From Nocardioides sp. dk884 (GTDB taxonomy: Bacteria > Actinomycetota > Actinomycetes > Propionibacteriales > Nocardioidaceae), in assembly GCF_009557055.1 (NCBI RefSeq), contig NZ_CP045649.1:806001-870000 (forward strand): DNA of 64,000 nucleotides. The letters are read 5' to 3'. This document shows positions 1 to 8,401 of the stretch, one piece after another. The notes beneath the pieces are model-generated. The model ran no database searches and was not told the DNA's origin. It saw nothing but the letters and a program-made list of their open reading frames with translations. A program made the translations under genes and the position numbers. Numbering within the stretch: the first letter of the stretch is position 1; every line of letters begins with the position of its first letter.

Positions 1-2
1 TC

Positions 3-341
3 GACCTGGACGCCCATCACCACACCGACGCCTACGCGATCCCGGACCGGCTCGTCGACCAGACGCGTCTCACCCAGCCGGTCTGCGCCTTCCCATGGTG
101 CGAACGCCCCGCCCGGCGCTGCGACACCGACCACGTCGTCGCCCACGGAACCGGTGGCCCGACGTGTTCGTGCAACCTGGCCCCGCTCTGCCGGCGACAT
201 CATCGGGCCAAGACCCACACGAGTTGGACCTACGACAAGACCGACGCCACGACCTACCTCTGGCGATCACCCCACGGCCTTCACCTCGTGAAGGACCGCG
301 GCGAGACCCGACTCGTCGCCGCGCACCCACCCGACGACTAG
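3..341 (+). CDS. HNH endonuclease, DUF222/13E12 type, C-terminal part
   Basis: The window opens inside this gene, and only its last 112 codons are visible. They hold a C-terminal HNH nuclease module: a CxxxxC pair (CAFPWC), then a DTDHVVAH core whose histidine would be the general base, and a CNLAPLCRRHHRAKT segment supplying the asparagine and the last metal-binding histidines. This spacing is typical of the multicopy actinobacterial DUF222-HNH (13E12-like) family, whose cellular role is not settled. The TAG stop is directly followed by the GTG of the next open frame. The N-terminal DUF222 part lies outside the window, so the gene cannot be judged intact. The family call is firm from the motif layout; a function in DNA cleavage is inferred from the family. 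Confidence 0.85.
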   Translation, partial: DLDAHHHTDAYAIPDRLVDQTRLTQPVCAFPWCERPARRCDTDHVVAHGTGGPTCSCNLAPLCRRHHRAKTHTSWTYDKTDATTYLWRSPHGLHLVKDRGETRLVAAHPPDD

Positions 342-389
342 GTGTGCCCGGCAGACAAGAACTTATGGTGTGTGGCTGTGAGCTGGTTC

Positions 390-902
390 ATGGTGGGCGC
401 AAAGGGCAGCAGTCGTGACTTCTGGGTCTCGCTATGTGGAGAGGGGAAGCGAGAGTGGGGCGCCTGGATCTCCCCCTCGGGTCTAGACGTGCATCGCACC
501 GTCAATGAACGTGGCCCCGACGCCGTCGACGTCGACGTGTGGTGGCAGCAGGAGGAGGAGAGTTACGGCACCAAGCTGCATGACATCTTGTGGGACACGG
601 GCCTGTCGCAGGTAAAGATTGTCAGTGCGCGCGCAGCCCAGGTGCTTCGTGACGCTGGCGGCGTGTTCGAGACCTTTGACGTGCAGGTCCGCCGCCGTGA
701 CGGCTCGTTGGTCGATGGGTACGTCGGCATCCACGAGGACGACCAGACCTCGGGGCCGGTCCACAGCGCGCGGAAGGGCCGACGTTCGGCGCGGATGGTC
801 GTCGACGATCAGGTGCTGGCTGCGATCAAGGACGCAGGGCTCACCGGGTTCGAGGTCGAGGCTGTTGCCTCAGCGTTCCCCCGCGACACCGCGGACTCCT
901 AA
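390..902 (+). CDS. Hypothetical protein downstream of the HNH nuclease
   Basis: An open frame of about 170 residues, acidic in its middle and with no signal peptide or membrane segment. I do not recognise the family with confidence. The C-terminal third (a VVDD segment followed by a helix and GLTGFEVEAV) recalls the ending of DUF1629/Imm11-type immunity proteins, where a variable protein closes with a Gly-Phe-x-Val strand; this is only a resemblance. The start is uncertain: the frame is open back to a GTG at 342, directly after the HNH stop, with an ATG at 390 and a GTG at 489; none has a clear ribosome-binding site. Base composition is lower in G+C than in flanking genes, which suggests transfer. 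It could be a cognate partner of the HNH gene, but nothing shown proves it. Confidence 0.5.
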   Translation: MVGAKGSSRDFWVSLCGEGKREWGAWISPSGLDVHRTVNERGPDAVDVDVWWQQEEESYGTKLHDILWDTGLSQVKIVSARAAQVLRDAGGVFETFDVQVRRRDGSLVDGYVGIHEDDQTSGPVHSARKGRRSARMVVDDQVLAAIKDAGLTGFEVEAVASAFPRDTADS

Positions 903-1079
903 AAACGGACCTGCTGCTCGCGCCGGCGGTAGCCGCTCAGTCTTCGAACGCCGCGACGTAGGCGTCGACCACCTGCCTCAAGTTCACATCGCTGCCGCGA
1001 TGGTCCGGACGTGGTCGGCCCGAAGTCGGCGTGCCGTCCCGGGTGGAGCCGCGGCACTCGCGCACCGCACCGCGCCGCC

Positions 1080-2426
1080 TCAGGCGTCGGGCTGTGCGGG
1101 CTCCGGCTCGGGGTCCGGCTCGGCGTCGGCGCGCAGGATCGCGTCGGTGATCACCGGCCCGGTGAGCTCGGTCTGCCACCGGCGGGCGCCGAGGTCGAGC
1201 AGCGCCTGGGTGACCTGCGAGGCGAGCTCGGCCGGCTCGCGGGTGGCGGGCGGCGTCCACAGGGTGCGGCGCAGGTAGTCGGGGGTGAGCAGGTTCTCGA
1301 CCGGCATGTGGTGGGTCTCGGCGAGCGTGGTCATCGCCTCGCGCGCGATCGCCAGCCGGCGGGCCGCGACCGGGTCGCGGTCGGCCCAGGCGCGCGGCGT
1401 CGGGGGTCCGTCGCCGCGGGGAGCGCGGGCGGGAAGCTCGCTCTCGGGCAGTGCGGCTGCCTCGCGGATCGCCGCGATCCACCGCACGGAGTAGCGCTCC
1501 GCGCCGCGGCCGTGGAAGCCCTTGGTCTCCAGCAGCGCGGCCCGGTCGGTCGGCATCGCCTGCGCGGCGGCGACGAGAGCGGCGTCGGGGATGATCCGGC
1601 CGGGGGTCACGTCGCGCTGCCGGGCGATCTCGTCGCGGGTCTCCCACAGCGCCTTGGCGGCGGCGAGGGTACGGCGACCGCGCACCCGGTGCAGGCCCGA
1701 GACGCGGCGCCAGGCGTCGGCGCGCGGGGTCTGCTCGAAGGTGAGCAGCGCCTCGAACTCCTGACGCGCCCACTCGGCCTTGCCGCTCTCCTCGAGCTCG
1801 GCGGCCAGCGCGTCGCGCAGCTCGACGAGGACCTCGACGTCGAGTGCGGCGTACTCCAGCCACGGCCTGGGCAGCGGGCGGGTGGACCAGTCGACGGCCG
1901 AGTGCTCCTTCTTCAGCCGTCGGCCGAGCACGGTCTCCACGAGCGTGGCCAGGCCGACCCGCGGGTGGCCCAGCAGGCGCCCGGCGAGCTCGGTGTCGAA
2001 GAGGGCGGCGGGGCGCAGGCCGATCTCGGCCAGGCAGGGGAGGTCCTGGGTCGCGGCGTGCAGGATCCACTCGGGGCCGTCGAGCACCTCGGCGAGCGGG
2101 GCGAGCGTGGACAGGGCGATCGGGTCGACCAGCGCCGTGCCGGAGCCCTCGCGGCGCAGCTGGACGAGGTAGGCGCGGCTGGAGTAGCGGTAGCCGGAGG
2201 CGCGCTCGGCGTCGATCGCGATCGGGCCGCTGCCCTCGCGCAGGCGTGCGACGTAGTCGCGCAACGCCTCGTCGGTCTCGATGACCGGGGGGAGCCCGTC
2301 GCGCAGGGTCAGCATCGGCGCCGGCGGCGCCTCGGGCGCCTCGGGCGTCTCTGGCGCCTCGGGCGTCTCCGGGGTCATCTCCGGATCGGGGGTCTCCTCG
2401 ACGGGGGCGGTGTCAGGCATCGGCAT
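1080..2426 (-). CDS. rnd: Ribonuclease D (3'-5' exoribonuclease with HRDC domain)
   Basis: A 448-residue protein with a DEDD-family 3'-5' exonuclease core followed by an HRDC domain. The metal-binding acidic residues lie in IAIDAERASGYRYSSRAYLV (Asp and Glu of motif I), in the LHAATQDLPCL segment (motif II Asp) and in YAALDVEVLVEL (motif III Tyr and Asp). The HRDC part, around residues 230-310, contains TRDEIARQRDVTPGRIIPD. A Pro/Glu-rich low-complexity leader of about 40 residues precedes the core. It would trim 3' ends of structured RNA, including tRNA precursors. The ATG at 2426 overlaps the upstream DUF3000 stop as TGATG, implying coupled translation; this decides the start over an open extension to 2510. 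Confidence 0.92.
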   Translation of the reverse strand: MPMPDTAPVEETPDPEMTPETPEAPETPEAPEAPPAPMLTLRDGLPPVIETDEALRDYVARLREGSGPIAIDAERASGYRYSSRAYLVQLRREGSGTALVDPIALSTLAPLAEVLDGPEWILHAATQDLPCLAEIGLRPAALFDTELAGRLLGHPRVGLATLVETVLGRRLKKEHSAVDWSTRPLPRPWLEYAALDVEVLVELRDALAAELEESGKAEWARQEFEALLTFEQTPRADAWRRVSGLHRVRGRRTLAAAKALWETRDEIARQRDVTPGRIIPDAALVAAAQAMPTDRAALLETKGFHGRGAERYSVRWIAAIREAAALPESELPARAPRGDGPPTPRAWADRDPVAARRLAIAREAMTTLAETHHMPVENLLTPDYLRRTLWTPPATREPAELASQVTQALLDLGARRWQTELTGPVITDAILRADAEPDPEPEPAQPDA

Positions 2427-3061
2427 CAGTACGCTGCGCCCCGCTGGCCCCGTCGGCTCGGCATGGCGGTCACGCCCTCGGGGACCGGGGGCAGGCCGAC
2501 GGCGGTGCACATCAGCTCACCCCATGCCTCGACGTGCGGTGCCAGGTCCGGCCCCTGGCCGGGGGCGAGGTCGGCGACGCCGAGCGGTGTCCAGGAGGCC
2601 CGGACCTCGATCTGGGCGGTGCCGTCCTCCTCGGCCATCGAGCCGAAGCTCTCGGTCGTGACGACGGTGACGGTGCCGGAGATGGCGGAGTACGCCGCGC
2701 CGTGCGCGTCCAGGGCGTCGGTCAGCCAGGACCAGCCCACCCCGGCGAGCATCTGGTCGGTGCTCAGGTCGCTGTCGATCTCCGCGCGGGCGTAGGCGAC
2801 GCAGCGGAAGGTGCCCTCCCAGGCGTCGTTGCCGGCCGGGTCGTGCAGCAGGATCAGCCGGCCGCTGCCCAGGTCGAGGTCGTCGACGGTGACGTCGGCG
2901 GACAGCGCGGAGGCGTGGGGGGCGATCCGCTGGGGGGCGGGCATCTCCTCGCAGAGGATCTCCGGGCGCAGGCGCGCGCGGCGCATGCTGGCGACAGCCT
3001 CCCGGAACTCGAGGGGACTGGACGCACCCGGGCCCGGGTGCGTCTCCTGACGCGCAACCAT
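2426..3061 (-). CDS. DUF3000 family protein
   Basis: A 211-residue actinobacterial protein of the DUF3000 family, function unknown. It starts MVARQETHPGPG and contains a FREAVASMRRARLRPEI segment and an acidic beta-rich body, with no signal peptide or transmembrane segment. It is the first gene of a two-gene unit with rnd (TGATG overlap), a pairing often seen in Actinobacteria. Its ATG lies divergent to hemE. A -10-like TACGCT sits seven bases before the ATG on this strand, so the transcript is probably leaderless. The open frame extends upstream into hemE, but that part is antisense noise. The RNase D link suggests an RNA-related role; this is inference from position only. Confidence 0.85.
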   Translation of the reverse strand: MVARQETHPGPGASSPLEFREAVASMRRARLRPEILCEEMPAPQRIAPHASALSADVTVDDLDLGSGRLILLHDPAGNDAWEGTFRCVAYARAEIDSDLSTDQMLAGVGWSWLTDALDAHGAAYSAISGTVTVVTTESFGSMAEEDGTAQIEVRASWTPLGVADLAPGQGPDLAPHVEAWGELMCTAVGLPPVPEGVTAMPSRRGQRGAAY

Positions 3062-3131
3062 GGTGCCCAGCGTAGGTCCGCAGGGGTCGAACCGATGTGC
3101 GAACACGCCGGGCGGGTGGGACGCTTGTCCG

Positions 3132-4232
3132 GTGAGCCAGCGCCCCGACCCCGCCTCCGTCCCCGCCGACTCCTCGACCGCGCCCTCCCCGGGGCCGGCC
3201 CCGGAGCTCGCCGACAGCGCCTTCCTCAAGGCCGCACGCGGCGAGGAGGTGCCGCACACCCCGGTGTGGTTCATGCGCCAGGCCGGCCGCTCGCTGCCCG
3301 AGTACCTGCGGGTGCGCGAGGGCGTCGGCATGCTCGAGTCCTGCATGGACCCCGAGCTGGTCGTCGAGATCACCCTCCAGCCGGTGCGCCGGTACGGCGT
3401 GGACGCCGCGATCTTCTTCTCCGACATCGTGCTCCCGCTCAAGGCTGTCGGCGTCGACCTCGACATCGTGCCCGGCGTCGGTCCGGTCGTGGCCCAGCCG
3501 GTGCGGACGATGGCCGACGTGGAGGCGATCTCCGACCTGACCCCCGAGCACGTCCCCTTCATCACCGAGGCGGTGCGCGGGCTGGTCGGCCAGCTGGGCG
3601 GCACCCCGCTGATCGGGTTCGCCGGCGCGCCGTTCACGGTGGCCTCCTACCTGGTCGAGGGCGGCCCGTCCAAGGACCACGCCCGCACCAAGGCGATGAT
3701 GTTCGGCGCTCCCGACGTCTGGGACGCGCTGATGCGCAAGATCTCCGGCATCGCCGCGGCGTACCTGCGCGTGCAGGTCGAGGCCGGTGCGTCCGCGGTG
3801 CAGCTCTTCGACTCCTGGGCCGGCGCGCTGACCCCGGCCGACTACCGCGAGCACGTGATGGCGCACTCCGCGCGGGTGCTCTCCGCCGCGGGCGAGCTCG
3901 GCGTCCCGCGCATCCACTTCGGCGTGGGCACCGCCAACCTGCTCGACCTGATGGGGGAGGCCGGCGCCGACGTCGTCGGGGTCGACTGGCGCACCCCGCT
4001 GGAGCGGGCGATCCCGATCGTCGGCGACCGCGGCGTGCAGGGCAACCTCGACCCGACGCTGGTCTTCGCCCCGACCGAGGTGATGACCGCGCGTGCCGCG
4101 CAGGTCATCGAGGCCGGCCGCGCCGCGCGCGGGCACATCTTCAACCTCGGCCACGGCGTGATCCCCTCGACCGACCCCGACCAGCTGGCCCGGCTGACCG
4201 AGTTCGTGCAGTCCTACGACCTGAGCAAGTAG
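3132..4232 (+). CDS. hemE: Uroporphyrinogen decarboxylase
   Basis: A cytosolic enzyme that removes four carboxylates from uroporphyrinogen III to give coproporphyrinogen III, at the branch to haem. The 366-residue product is slightly longer than usual because of a Pro/Ser/Ala-rich N-terminus. The signature RQAGRSLPEYLRVRE (about residues 49-63) holds the substrate-binding arginines; GFAGAPFTVASYLVEGG is the second family signature, and the conserved FSDIVLPLKA and GVDWRTPL strands are present. The GTG at 3132 is chosen because the frame to an ATG at 3060 would overlap the divergent DUF3000 start and add non-conserved residues. Its end overlaps the convergent LysR gene by 19 bases. With cgoX and chdC at 9-11 kb it covers part of the coproporphyrin-dependent pathway. 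Confidence 0.95.
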   Translation: MSQRPDPASVPADSSTAPSPGPAPELADSAFLKAARGEEVPHTPVWFMRQAGRSLPEYLRVREGVGMLESCMDPELVVEITLQPVRRYGVDAAIFFSDIVLPLKAVGVDLDIVPGVGPVVAQPVRTMADVEAISDLTPEHVPFITEAVRGLVGQLGGTPLIGFAGAPFTVASYLVEGGPSKDHARTKAMMFGAPDVWDALMRKISGIAAAYLRVQVEAGASAVQLFDSWAGALTPADYREHVMAHSARVLSAAGELGVPRIHFGVGTANLLDLMGEAGADVVGVDWRTPLERAIPIVGDRGVQGNLDPTLVFAPTEVMTARAAQVIEAGRAARGHIFNLGHGVIPSTDPDQLARLTEFVQSYDLSK

Positions 4233-5140
4233 TCCTCGTTCGGGGACCGGCGCGCGGCCTGGGCGAGGAACGCCTCGTGCAGGTCGCGCACGGCCCGCGG
4301 CACGTGGCCGCCGGCCCGCTGCTGCAGCACCAGGGTCACGCCGGTGTGGTCCCCGGCGATCGGGCGGGTGGTGATCAGTCCGGCGCGCTCCATCGGGTCG
4401 CCGACGACGCTGTAGTCCGGCAGCAGCGTCACGCCGAGGCCGTCGGCCACCATCACCTTGCCCATCTCGGCGCCGTCGGTGCTGTGGCACGACGCCGGCA
4501 GGTCGGTGCCGAAGAGCCGGTGCGCGAAGCGGTGCATCAGGTAGCCCGCGCGCATCGTGATCACCCGCTCGCCGCGCAGCTGCTCCGCCGTCACCTCGTC
4601 GTACGACGTGAGCGGGTGCCCCGCGGGCAGGACGGCGACCGGTCGCCCGTGCAGCAGGTCGGTGCTGAGCAGGTCCGGGGCGACGTCGTCGCCGGCGAGC
4701 AGGTTGACCAGCCCGAGGTCGAGGGAGCCCTCGACCAGCGCGACGTGGATGTCGGCCTGCTGCATGGTGAGGATCTCCACGTGCGAGCCCGGGTGGGTGT
4801 CGTGGAAGCGGCGCACCGCGGGGAGCAGCACCGTCGAGGTCGCGGCGTTGACGGTCCCGAGGCGGATCAAGCGCGAGCTGGCCGTCTGGTCCCCGGCCGC
4901 GGTGCGCAGCCGGCTGACCGCCTCGAGCACCTCGACCATGGGGTGCAGCAGGTCGCGGCCCTGCCGGCTGATCCGGGCCCCGGAGCGCCGCCGGTCCAGC
5001 AATGTCACCCCGAGCTCGCGCTCGAGCTTGCTCACCGCCTCGCTGAGCGCGGGCTGGGAGATGTGGAGTCGCTCGCTGGCCTTGCGCAGCGAGCCGTACT
5101 GGGTGACTGCGGCGATGTACTCGAGCTGCTCGATGCGCAC
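4214..5140 (-). CDS. LysR-family regulator, probable sulfur-operon activator
   Basis: A 308-residue LysR-type transcriptional regulator. The N-terminal winged helix-turn-helix spans residues 1-60 (MRIEQLEYIAAVTQYGSLRK, then ASERLHISQPALSEAVSKLE), and the remainder is a periplasmic-binding-like effector domain starting near SSRLIRLGTVNAATSTVLLP. It is transcribed away from the SfnB/SsuD operon at 5443. A 13-bp dyad containing the classical T-N11-A LysR box lies in the shared 302-bp intergenic region. This layout strongly suggests it controls the sulfonate genes, perhaps responding to a sulfur-status metabolite as CysB/Cbl do. The effector is not deducible. The 3' end overlaps the hemE stop tail-to-tail. 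Confidence 0.9.
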   Translation of the reverse strand: MRIEQLEYIAAVTQYGSLRKASERLHISQPALSEAVSKLERELGVTLLDRRRSGARISRQGRDLLHPMVEVLEAVSRLRTAAGDQTASSRLIRLGTVNAATSTVLLPAVRRFHDTHPGSHVEILTMQQADIHVALVEGSLDLGLVNLLAGDDVAPDLLSTDLLHGRPVAVLPAGHPLTSYDEVTAEQLRGERVITMRAGYLMHRFAHRLFGTDLPASCHSTDGAEMGKVMVADGLGVTLLPDYSVVGDPMERAGLITTRPIAGDHTGVTLVLQQRAGGHVPRAVRDLHEAFLAQAARRSPNEDYLLRS

Positions 5141-5215
5141 GGGCGTCCCTGTCCGCCCGCCGACCGCGGGCCTGTCGTCTCGAGGCGCGGGGTGGCGGAG
5201 CGCCCCGGACTCACA

Positions 5216-5238
5216 TTGTCTACTAAGTTAGTCGACAA
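5216..5238. promoter_or_regulatory. Near-perfect 23-bp palindrome in the LysR/sfnB intergenic region
   Basis: The arms TTGTCTACTAA and TTAGTCGACAA are reverse complements except for one base pair, around a single central G. A related half site, TTAGTGGACAA, recurs near 5402-5414, about 30 bases before the sfnB start. The palindrome lies about 75 bases before the LysR start. It looks like an operator for a dimeric regulator (TetR or MarR style) distinct from the LysR dyad at 5312. The binding protein is unknown. Confidence 0.6.
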
Positions 5239-5311
5239 GAGAGCATGCTAGCGCGCGAGGGGACCTGTGGTCACGTGCGACGCGGGCCGGGCCTCCGGGT
5301 GGCATGCCGAC

Positions 5312-5342
5312 GCCGGGTGATAGGGCCTGCCTATCACCCGGC
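5312..5342. promoter_or_regulatory. Probable LysR operator: 13-bp dyad containing T-N11-A
   Basis: A perfect inverted repeat with arms GCCGGGTGATAGG and CCTATCACCCGGC around a 5-base spacer. The centre reads TAGGGCCTGCCTA, an exact T-N11-A LysR box. It sits about 100 bases upstream of sfnB and about 170 bases upstream of the LysR start, the usual place for a recognition site shared by a LysR regulator and its divergent target. Confidence 0.75.
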
Positions 5343-5442
5343 AGCCCGAATCTACGGCGGGTGCGCGGGCCCCGCCTTGCAACTGACCAATATCTAGTGC
5401 TTTAGTGGACAAAGAAGATCGCGTCCTCGAACGGAGTCCCAC

Positions 5443-6669
5443 ATGAGCGCCACCACCTCGGGCGGACCGCTGCCGTCCGCGACCGAGCGGGTGCCGGTCC
5501 TCGGCGCCGACGAGGCGGTGTCCGTCGCCGCGCGGCTCGCCGAGGAGCTCGCCGTCGGCTCCGCCGAGCGCGACCTGGAGCGGGTGCTGCCCGCCGAGCA
5601 GGTCGACGCGCTCGCCCGCAGCGGCCTGCTCGCGATCACCGTCCCCGCGGAGCACGGCGGCGCCGACCTGCCGGTGGCGGTCGTGGCCGAGGTGTTCGGC
5701 CTCCTCGCCTCGGGCGACCCCAACGTCGCCCAGATCCCGCACAGCCACTTCGCCTACGTCAACGCGCTGCGCCACCAGGGCACCCCGGCGCAGCAGGCGT
5801 ACTTCTTCGGCGAGGTGCTCGCCGGCAAGCGCTTCGGCAACGCCCAGTCCGAGCTCGGCACCAAGCACGTGCGCGACTACCGCACCACGCTCACCCCGGC
5901 CGGCCCCGGCACCTGGCGCCTCGACGGGCTCAAGGGCTACGCGACCGGCGCGCTGCTCGCCGACTGGATCCCGGTGCTGGCCCATCTCGACGTCGACGGG
6001 CCGATGCACGTCGCCTGGGTGGAGCGCCACGCGCCCGGCGTGACGGTCATCGACGACTGGGACGGCCTGGGCCAGCGCACCACCGCCAGCGGGTCGGTGC
6101 GCCTCGAGGGTGTGGTCGTCGACGACGCGCGGATCACGCCGTACCACCTCACCTTCACCGGCCCGCAGACGTACGGCGCGTTCGCGCAGGTGCTGCACGC
6201 CGCGATCGACGCCGGCATCGCGCGGGCCGCGATCAGCGACGCCGCGCGCTTCGTGACCACCAAGTCCCGACCCTTCCCCGACGCGGGCGTCGAGCGGCAC
6301 GCCGACGACCCGCTGGTGGTGCAGGCCTTCGGGCAGATGGAGGTCGCGGTCCGCGGCGCCGAGGCGCTGGTGGCCGAGGCCGCCCGTGCCGTCGACCGTG
6401 CGAACGCCGATCTCGACGCCGACTCCGCGGCCGCCGCCAGCCTGGCCGTGGCCGCCGCCCGCGCGGCCACCACCTCGGCGTCGGTGGACGTCTCCAGCCG
6501 GCTCTTCGAGGTGGCCGGCACCCGATCCGCGCTGCGCAGCCTCGACCTGGACCGGCACTGGCGCAACGCGCGCACGCACACCCTGCACGACCCGGCCGCC
6601 TGGAAGGTCCAGCACCTCGGCCGCTACGTCCTCGACGGCACCGCGCCGCCCAACCACGGCCAGCTCTGA
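5443..6669 (+). CDS. sfnB: SfnB-family sulfur-acquisition flavoprotein (acyl-CoA dehydrogenase fold)
   Basis: A 408-residue member of the acyl-CoA dehydrogenase fold group that contains SfnB and DszC, flavin-dependent monooxygenases and oxidoreductases of sulfur scavenging. Features include IPHSHFAYVNALRHQGTPAQ, the flavin-site strand GNAQSELGT, and a C-terminal helical domain with ARPF-like KSRPFPDAGVERHADDP and DLDRHWRNARTHTLHDP. The last segment is characteristic of DszC/SfnB-type oxygenases rather than true dehydrogenases, and the usual catalytic glutamate is not obvious. It is first in an operon with SsuD and two flavin reductases, so a role in releasing sulfite from organosulfur compounds is likely. 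The exact substrate (sulfone, sulfonate or sulfide) is not deducible. Confidence 0.85.
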   Translation: MSATTSGGPLPSATERVPVLGADEAVSVAARLAEELAVGSAERDLERVLPAEQVDALARSGLLAITVPAEHGGADLPVAVVAEVFGLLASGDPNVAQIPHSHFAYVNALRHQGTPAQQAYFFGEVLAGKRFGNAQSELGTKHVRDYRTTLTPAGPGTWRLDGLKGYATGALLADWIPVLAHLDVDGPMHVAWVERHAPGVTVIDDWDGLGQRTTASGSVRLEGVVVDDARITPYHLTFTGPQTYGAFAQVLHAAIDAGIARAAISDAARFVTTKSRPFPDAGVERHADDPLVVQAFGQMEVAVRGAEALVAEAARAVDRANADLDADSAAAASLAVAAARAATTSASVDVSSRLFEVAGTRSALRSLDLDRHWRNARTHTLHDPAAWKVQHLGRYVLDGTAPPNHGQL

Positions 6670-6734
6670 GCCGTCCGCTCCGAGCCGCCACCCACGAGCA
6701 CCGACCCCTCGCACCCCGCGTCGAAAGGCAGACG

Positions 6735-7889
6735 ATGAGCACGCTGAAGTTCCACTGGTTCCTCCCCACCAACGGCGGAGACGGACGCGCCATCGTCGGC
6801 GGCGGCCACGGCGTCGCCGCGACCGCCTCGGGCCGGCCGGCGAGCATCCCCTACCTGGGCCAGATCGCGCGCAGCGCCGAGCAGCTCGGGTTCGAGGCCG
6901 CGCTGACCCCGACCGGTGCGTGGTGCGAGGACGCCTGGGTCTCCACCGCGATGATCAGCAGCCTCTCCGAGCGGCTGAAGTTCCTCGTCGCCTTCCGCCC
7001 CGGCTTGGTCGCGCCGTTCCTGGCCGCGCAGATGGCCGGGTCCTTCCAGAACCTCTCCGGCGGCCGGCTGCTGCTCAACGTCGTCGTCGGCGGCGAGGAC
7101 CACGAGCAGCGGATGTTCGGCGACTTCTCCACCAAGGACGAGCGCTACGAGTCCGCCGGGGAGTTCCTGCACATCGTGAAGTCGCTGTGGGCGGGGGAGA
7201 CGGTCACCTTCGAGGGCAAGCACCACCGCGTCGAGGACGCCGTGCTCACCCAGATCCCCGGACCGGTGCCGCAGGTCTACTTCGGCGGCTCCTCGCCGGC
7301 GGCCGGCACGGTCGCGGCCAAGTACGCCGACGTCTACCTCACCTGGGGCGAGCCGCCGGCCGCGGTCGCGGAGAAGATCGCCTGGATCCGCGAGCTCGCC
7401 GCCGCGGAGGGCCGCGAGGTCAGGTTCGGCATCCGCCTGCACACGATCGCCCGCGACACCTCCGAGGCCGCCTGGGCCGAGGCGGACCGGATGCTCGCCG
7501 GGATCTCCGAGGACGAGATCGCACGCATCCAGGGCGGGCTCGCGCGCAGCGGCTCGGTCGGGCAGCGCCGCATGCTCGAGCTCAACAAGGGCAGCAAGGA
7601 CGGCCTCGAGGTCTTCCCGAACCTGTGGGCTGGCGTCGGCCTGGTCCGCGGCGGCGCCGGCACCGCGATGGTCGGCAGCCACAGCGAGATCGCCGACCTG
7701 ATCGAGAAGTACGCCGAGGTCGGCATCGAGGAGTTCGTCCTCTCCGGCTACCCGCACCTCGAGGAGTCCTACTGGTTCGGCGAGGGCGTCCTGCCCGAGC
7801 TGGCCCGCCGCGGTCTCTGGGAGCACCCCGCCCCGCCGGTCGCGGGCCCGGCGTCGGTGCCGTTCGGCGGCTCCACGGCCGCCTCGTGA
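6735..7889 (+). CDS. ssuD: FMNH2-dependent alkanesulfonate monooxygenase
   Basis: A 384-residue bacterial-luciferase-like monooxygenase that splits alkanesulfonates to aldehyde and sulfite using FMNH2 and O2. The start KFHWFLPTNGGDGR matches the SsuD signature, and the barrel motifs LVAFRPGLVAPFLAAQMA and SGGRLLLNVVVGGE follow. Near the end, FVLSGYPHLEESYWFGEGV is the classic SsuD ending. Length matches the family. It sits 65 bases after sfnB and overlaps the next gene as GTGA. The reduced flavin would come from the two reductases encoded next. The LysR dyad upstream suggests the operon is induced when sulfate or cysteine is scarce. Confidence 0.92.
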   Translation: MSTLKFHWFLPTNGGDGRAIVGGGHGVAATASGRPASIPYLGQIARSAEQLGFEAALTPTGAWCEDAWVSTAMISSLSERLKFLVAFRPGLVAPFLAAQMAGSFQNLSGGRLLLNVVVGGEDHEQRMFGDFSTKDERYESAGEFLHIVKSLWAGETVTFEGKHHRVEDAVLTQIPGPVPQVYFGGSSPAAGTVAAKYADVYLTWGEPPAAVAEKIAWIRELAAAEGREVRFGIRLHTIARDTSEAAWAEADRMLAGISEDEIARIQGGLARSGSVGQRRMLELNKGSKDGLEVFPNLWAGVGLVRGGAGTAMVGSHSEIADLIEKYAEVGIEEFVLSGYPHLEESYWFGEGVLPELARRGLWEHPAPPVAGPASVPFGGSTAAS

Positions 7890-8401
7890 GCGCCCGCGTC
7901 GCCGTCGTCTGCGGCAACCCCAAGCCCGGCAGTCGCACCCTGGCGGCGGCGACGCACGTCGCGCGCGAGCTCAGCGGCGCCGAGCCGGACCTGGTGGTCG
8001 ACCTCGGCGCCATCGGGCCGGGCCTGCTCGACTGGGCCGACCCCGAGGTCGGCGCCCTGGTGAAGGAGGTGAGCGCCGCGGAGCTGGTCGTGGTCGCGAG
8101 CCCGACGTACAAGGCGACCTACACCGGCCTGCTCAAGCTGTTCCTCGACCGCTTCGCCGCGAGCGGGGACGGTAGCCTGCGGGGCGTCGCCGTGCCGCTG
8201 ATGCTCGGTGCCGGGCCGGCCCACGCCCTCGCCCCCGAGCTCACGCTGCGCCCGGTGCTCAGCGAGATCGGGGCGATCGTGCCGGTGCGGGGGCTCTACG
8301 TCCTCGACGCGCGCCACGACGACCCCACGGCGTACGCCGAGTGGCTGGCCGAGTCCCGCCCGCGCGTCCGCGCCCACCTCACCTCAGGAGCACCCGCATG
8401 A
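7886..8401 (+). CDS. NAD(P)H-dependent FMN reductase, SsuE/MsuE-like
   Basis: A 171-residue flavodoxin-like protein of the NADPH-dependent FMN reductase family. The phosphate-binding loop is in VAVVCGNPKPGSRT, and the second flavin-contact motif is VVVASPTYKATYTGLLKLFLD. It should supply FMNH2 to SsuD and the SfnB-like enzyme. The GTG start overlaps the ssuD stop as GTGA, and its own end overlaps the next start as ATGA, so translation is coupled across three genes. This start gives the N-terminal beta strand expected of the fold. The gene symbol is left open because SsuE and MsuE cannot be separated by eye. Confidence 0.88.
   Translation: MSARVAVVCGNPKPGSRTLAAATHVARELSGAEPDLVVDLGAIGPGLLDWADPEVGALVKEVSAAELVVVASPTYKATYTGLLKLFLDRFAASGDGSLRGVAVPLMLGAGPAHALAPELTLRPVLSEIGAIVPVRGLYVLDARHDDPTAYAEWLAESRPRVRAHLTSGAPA

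Noticed and set aside
937..1079. End of a minus-strand frame reading SDVNLRQVVDAYVAAFED near 937-1000
   Set aside because: It looks faintly protein-like but is the tail of a shadow frame that otherwise lies antiphase to RNase D; no start or homology can be supported.
1011..2795. A 594-residue plus-strand frame opposite RNase D and DUF3000
   Set aside because: Low-complexity Gly/Arg/Val composition without conserved motifs; RNase D motifs are on the other strand.
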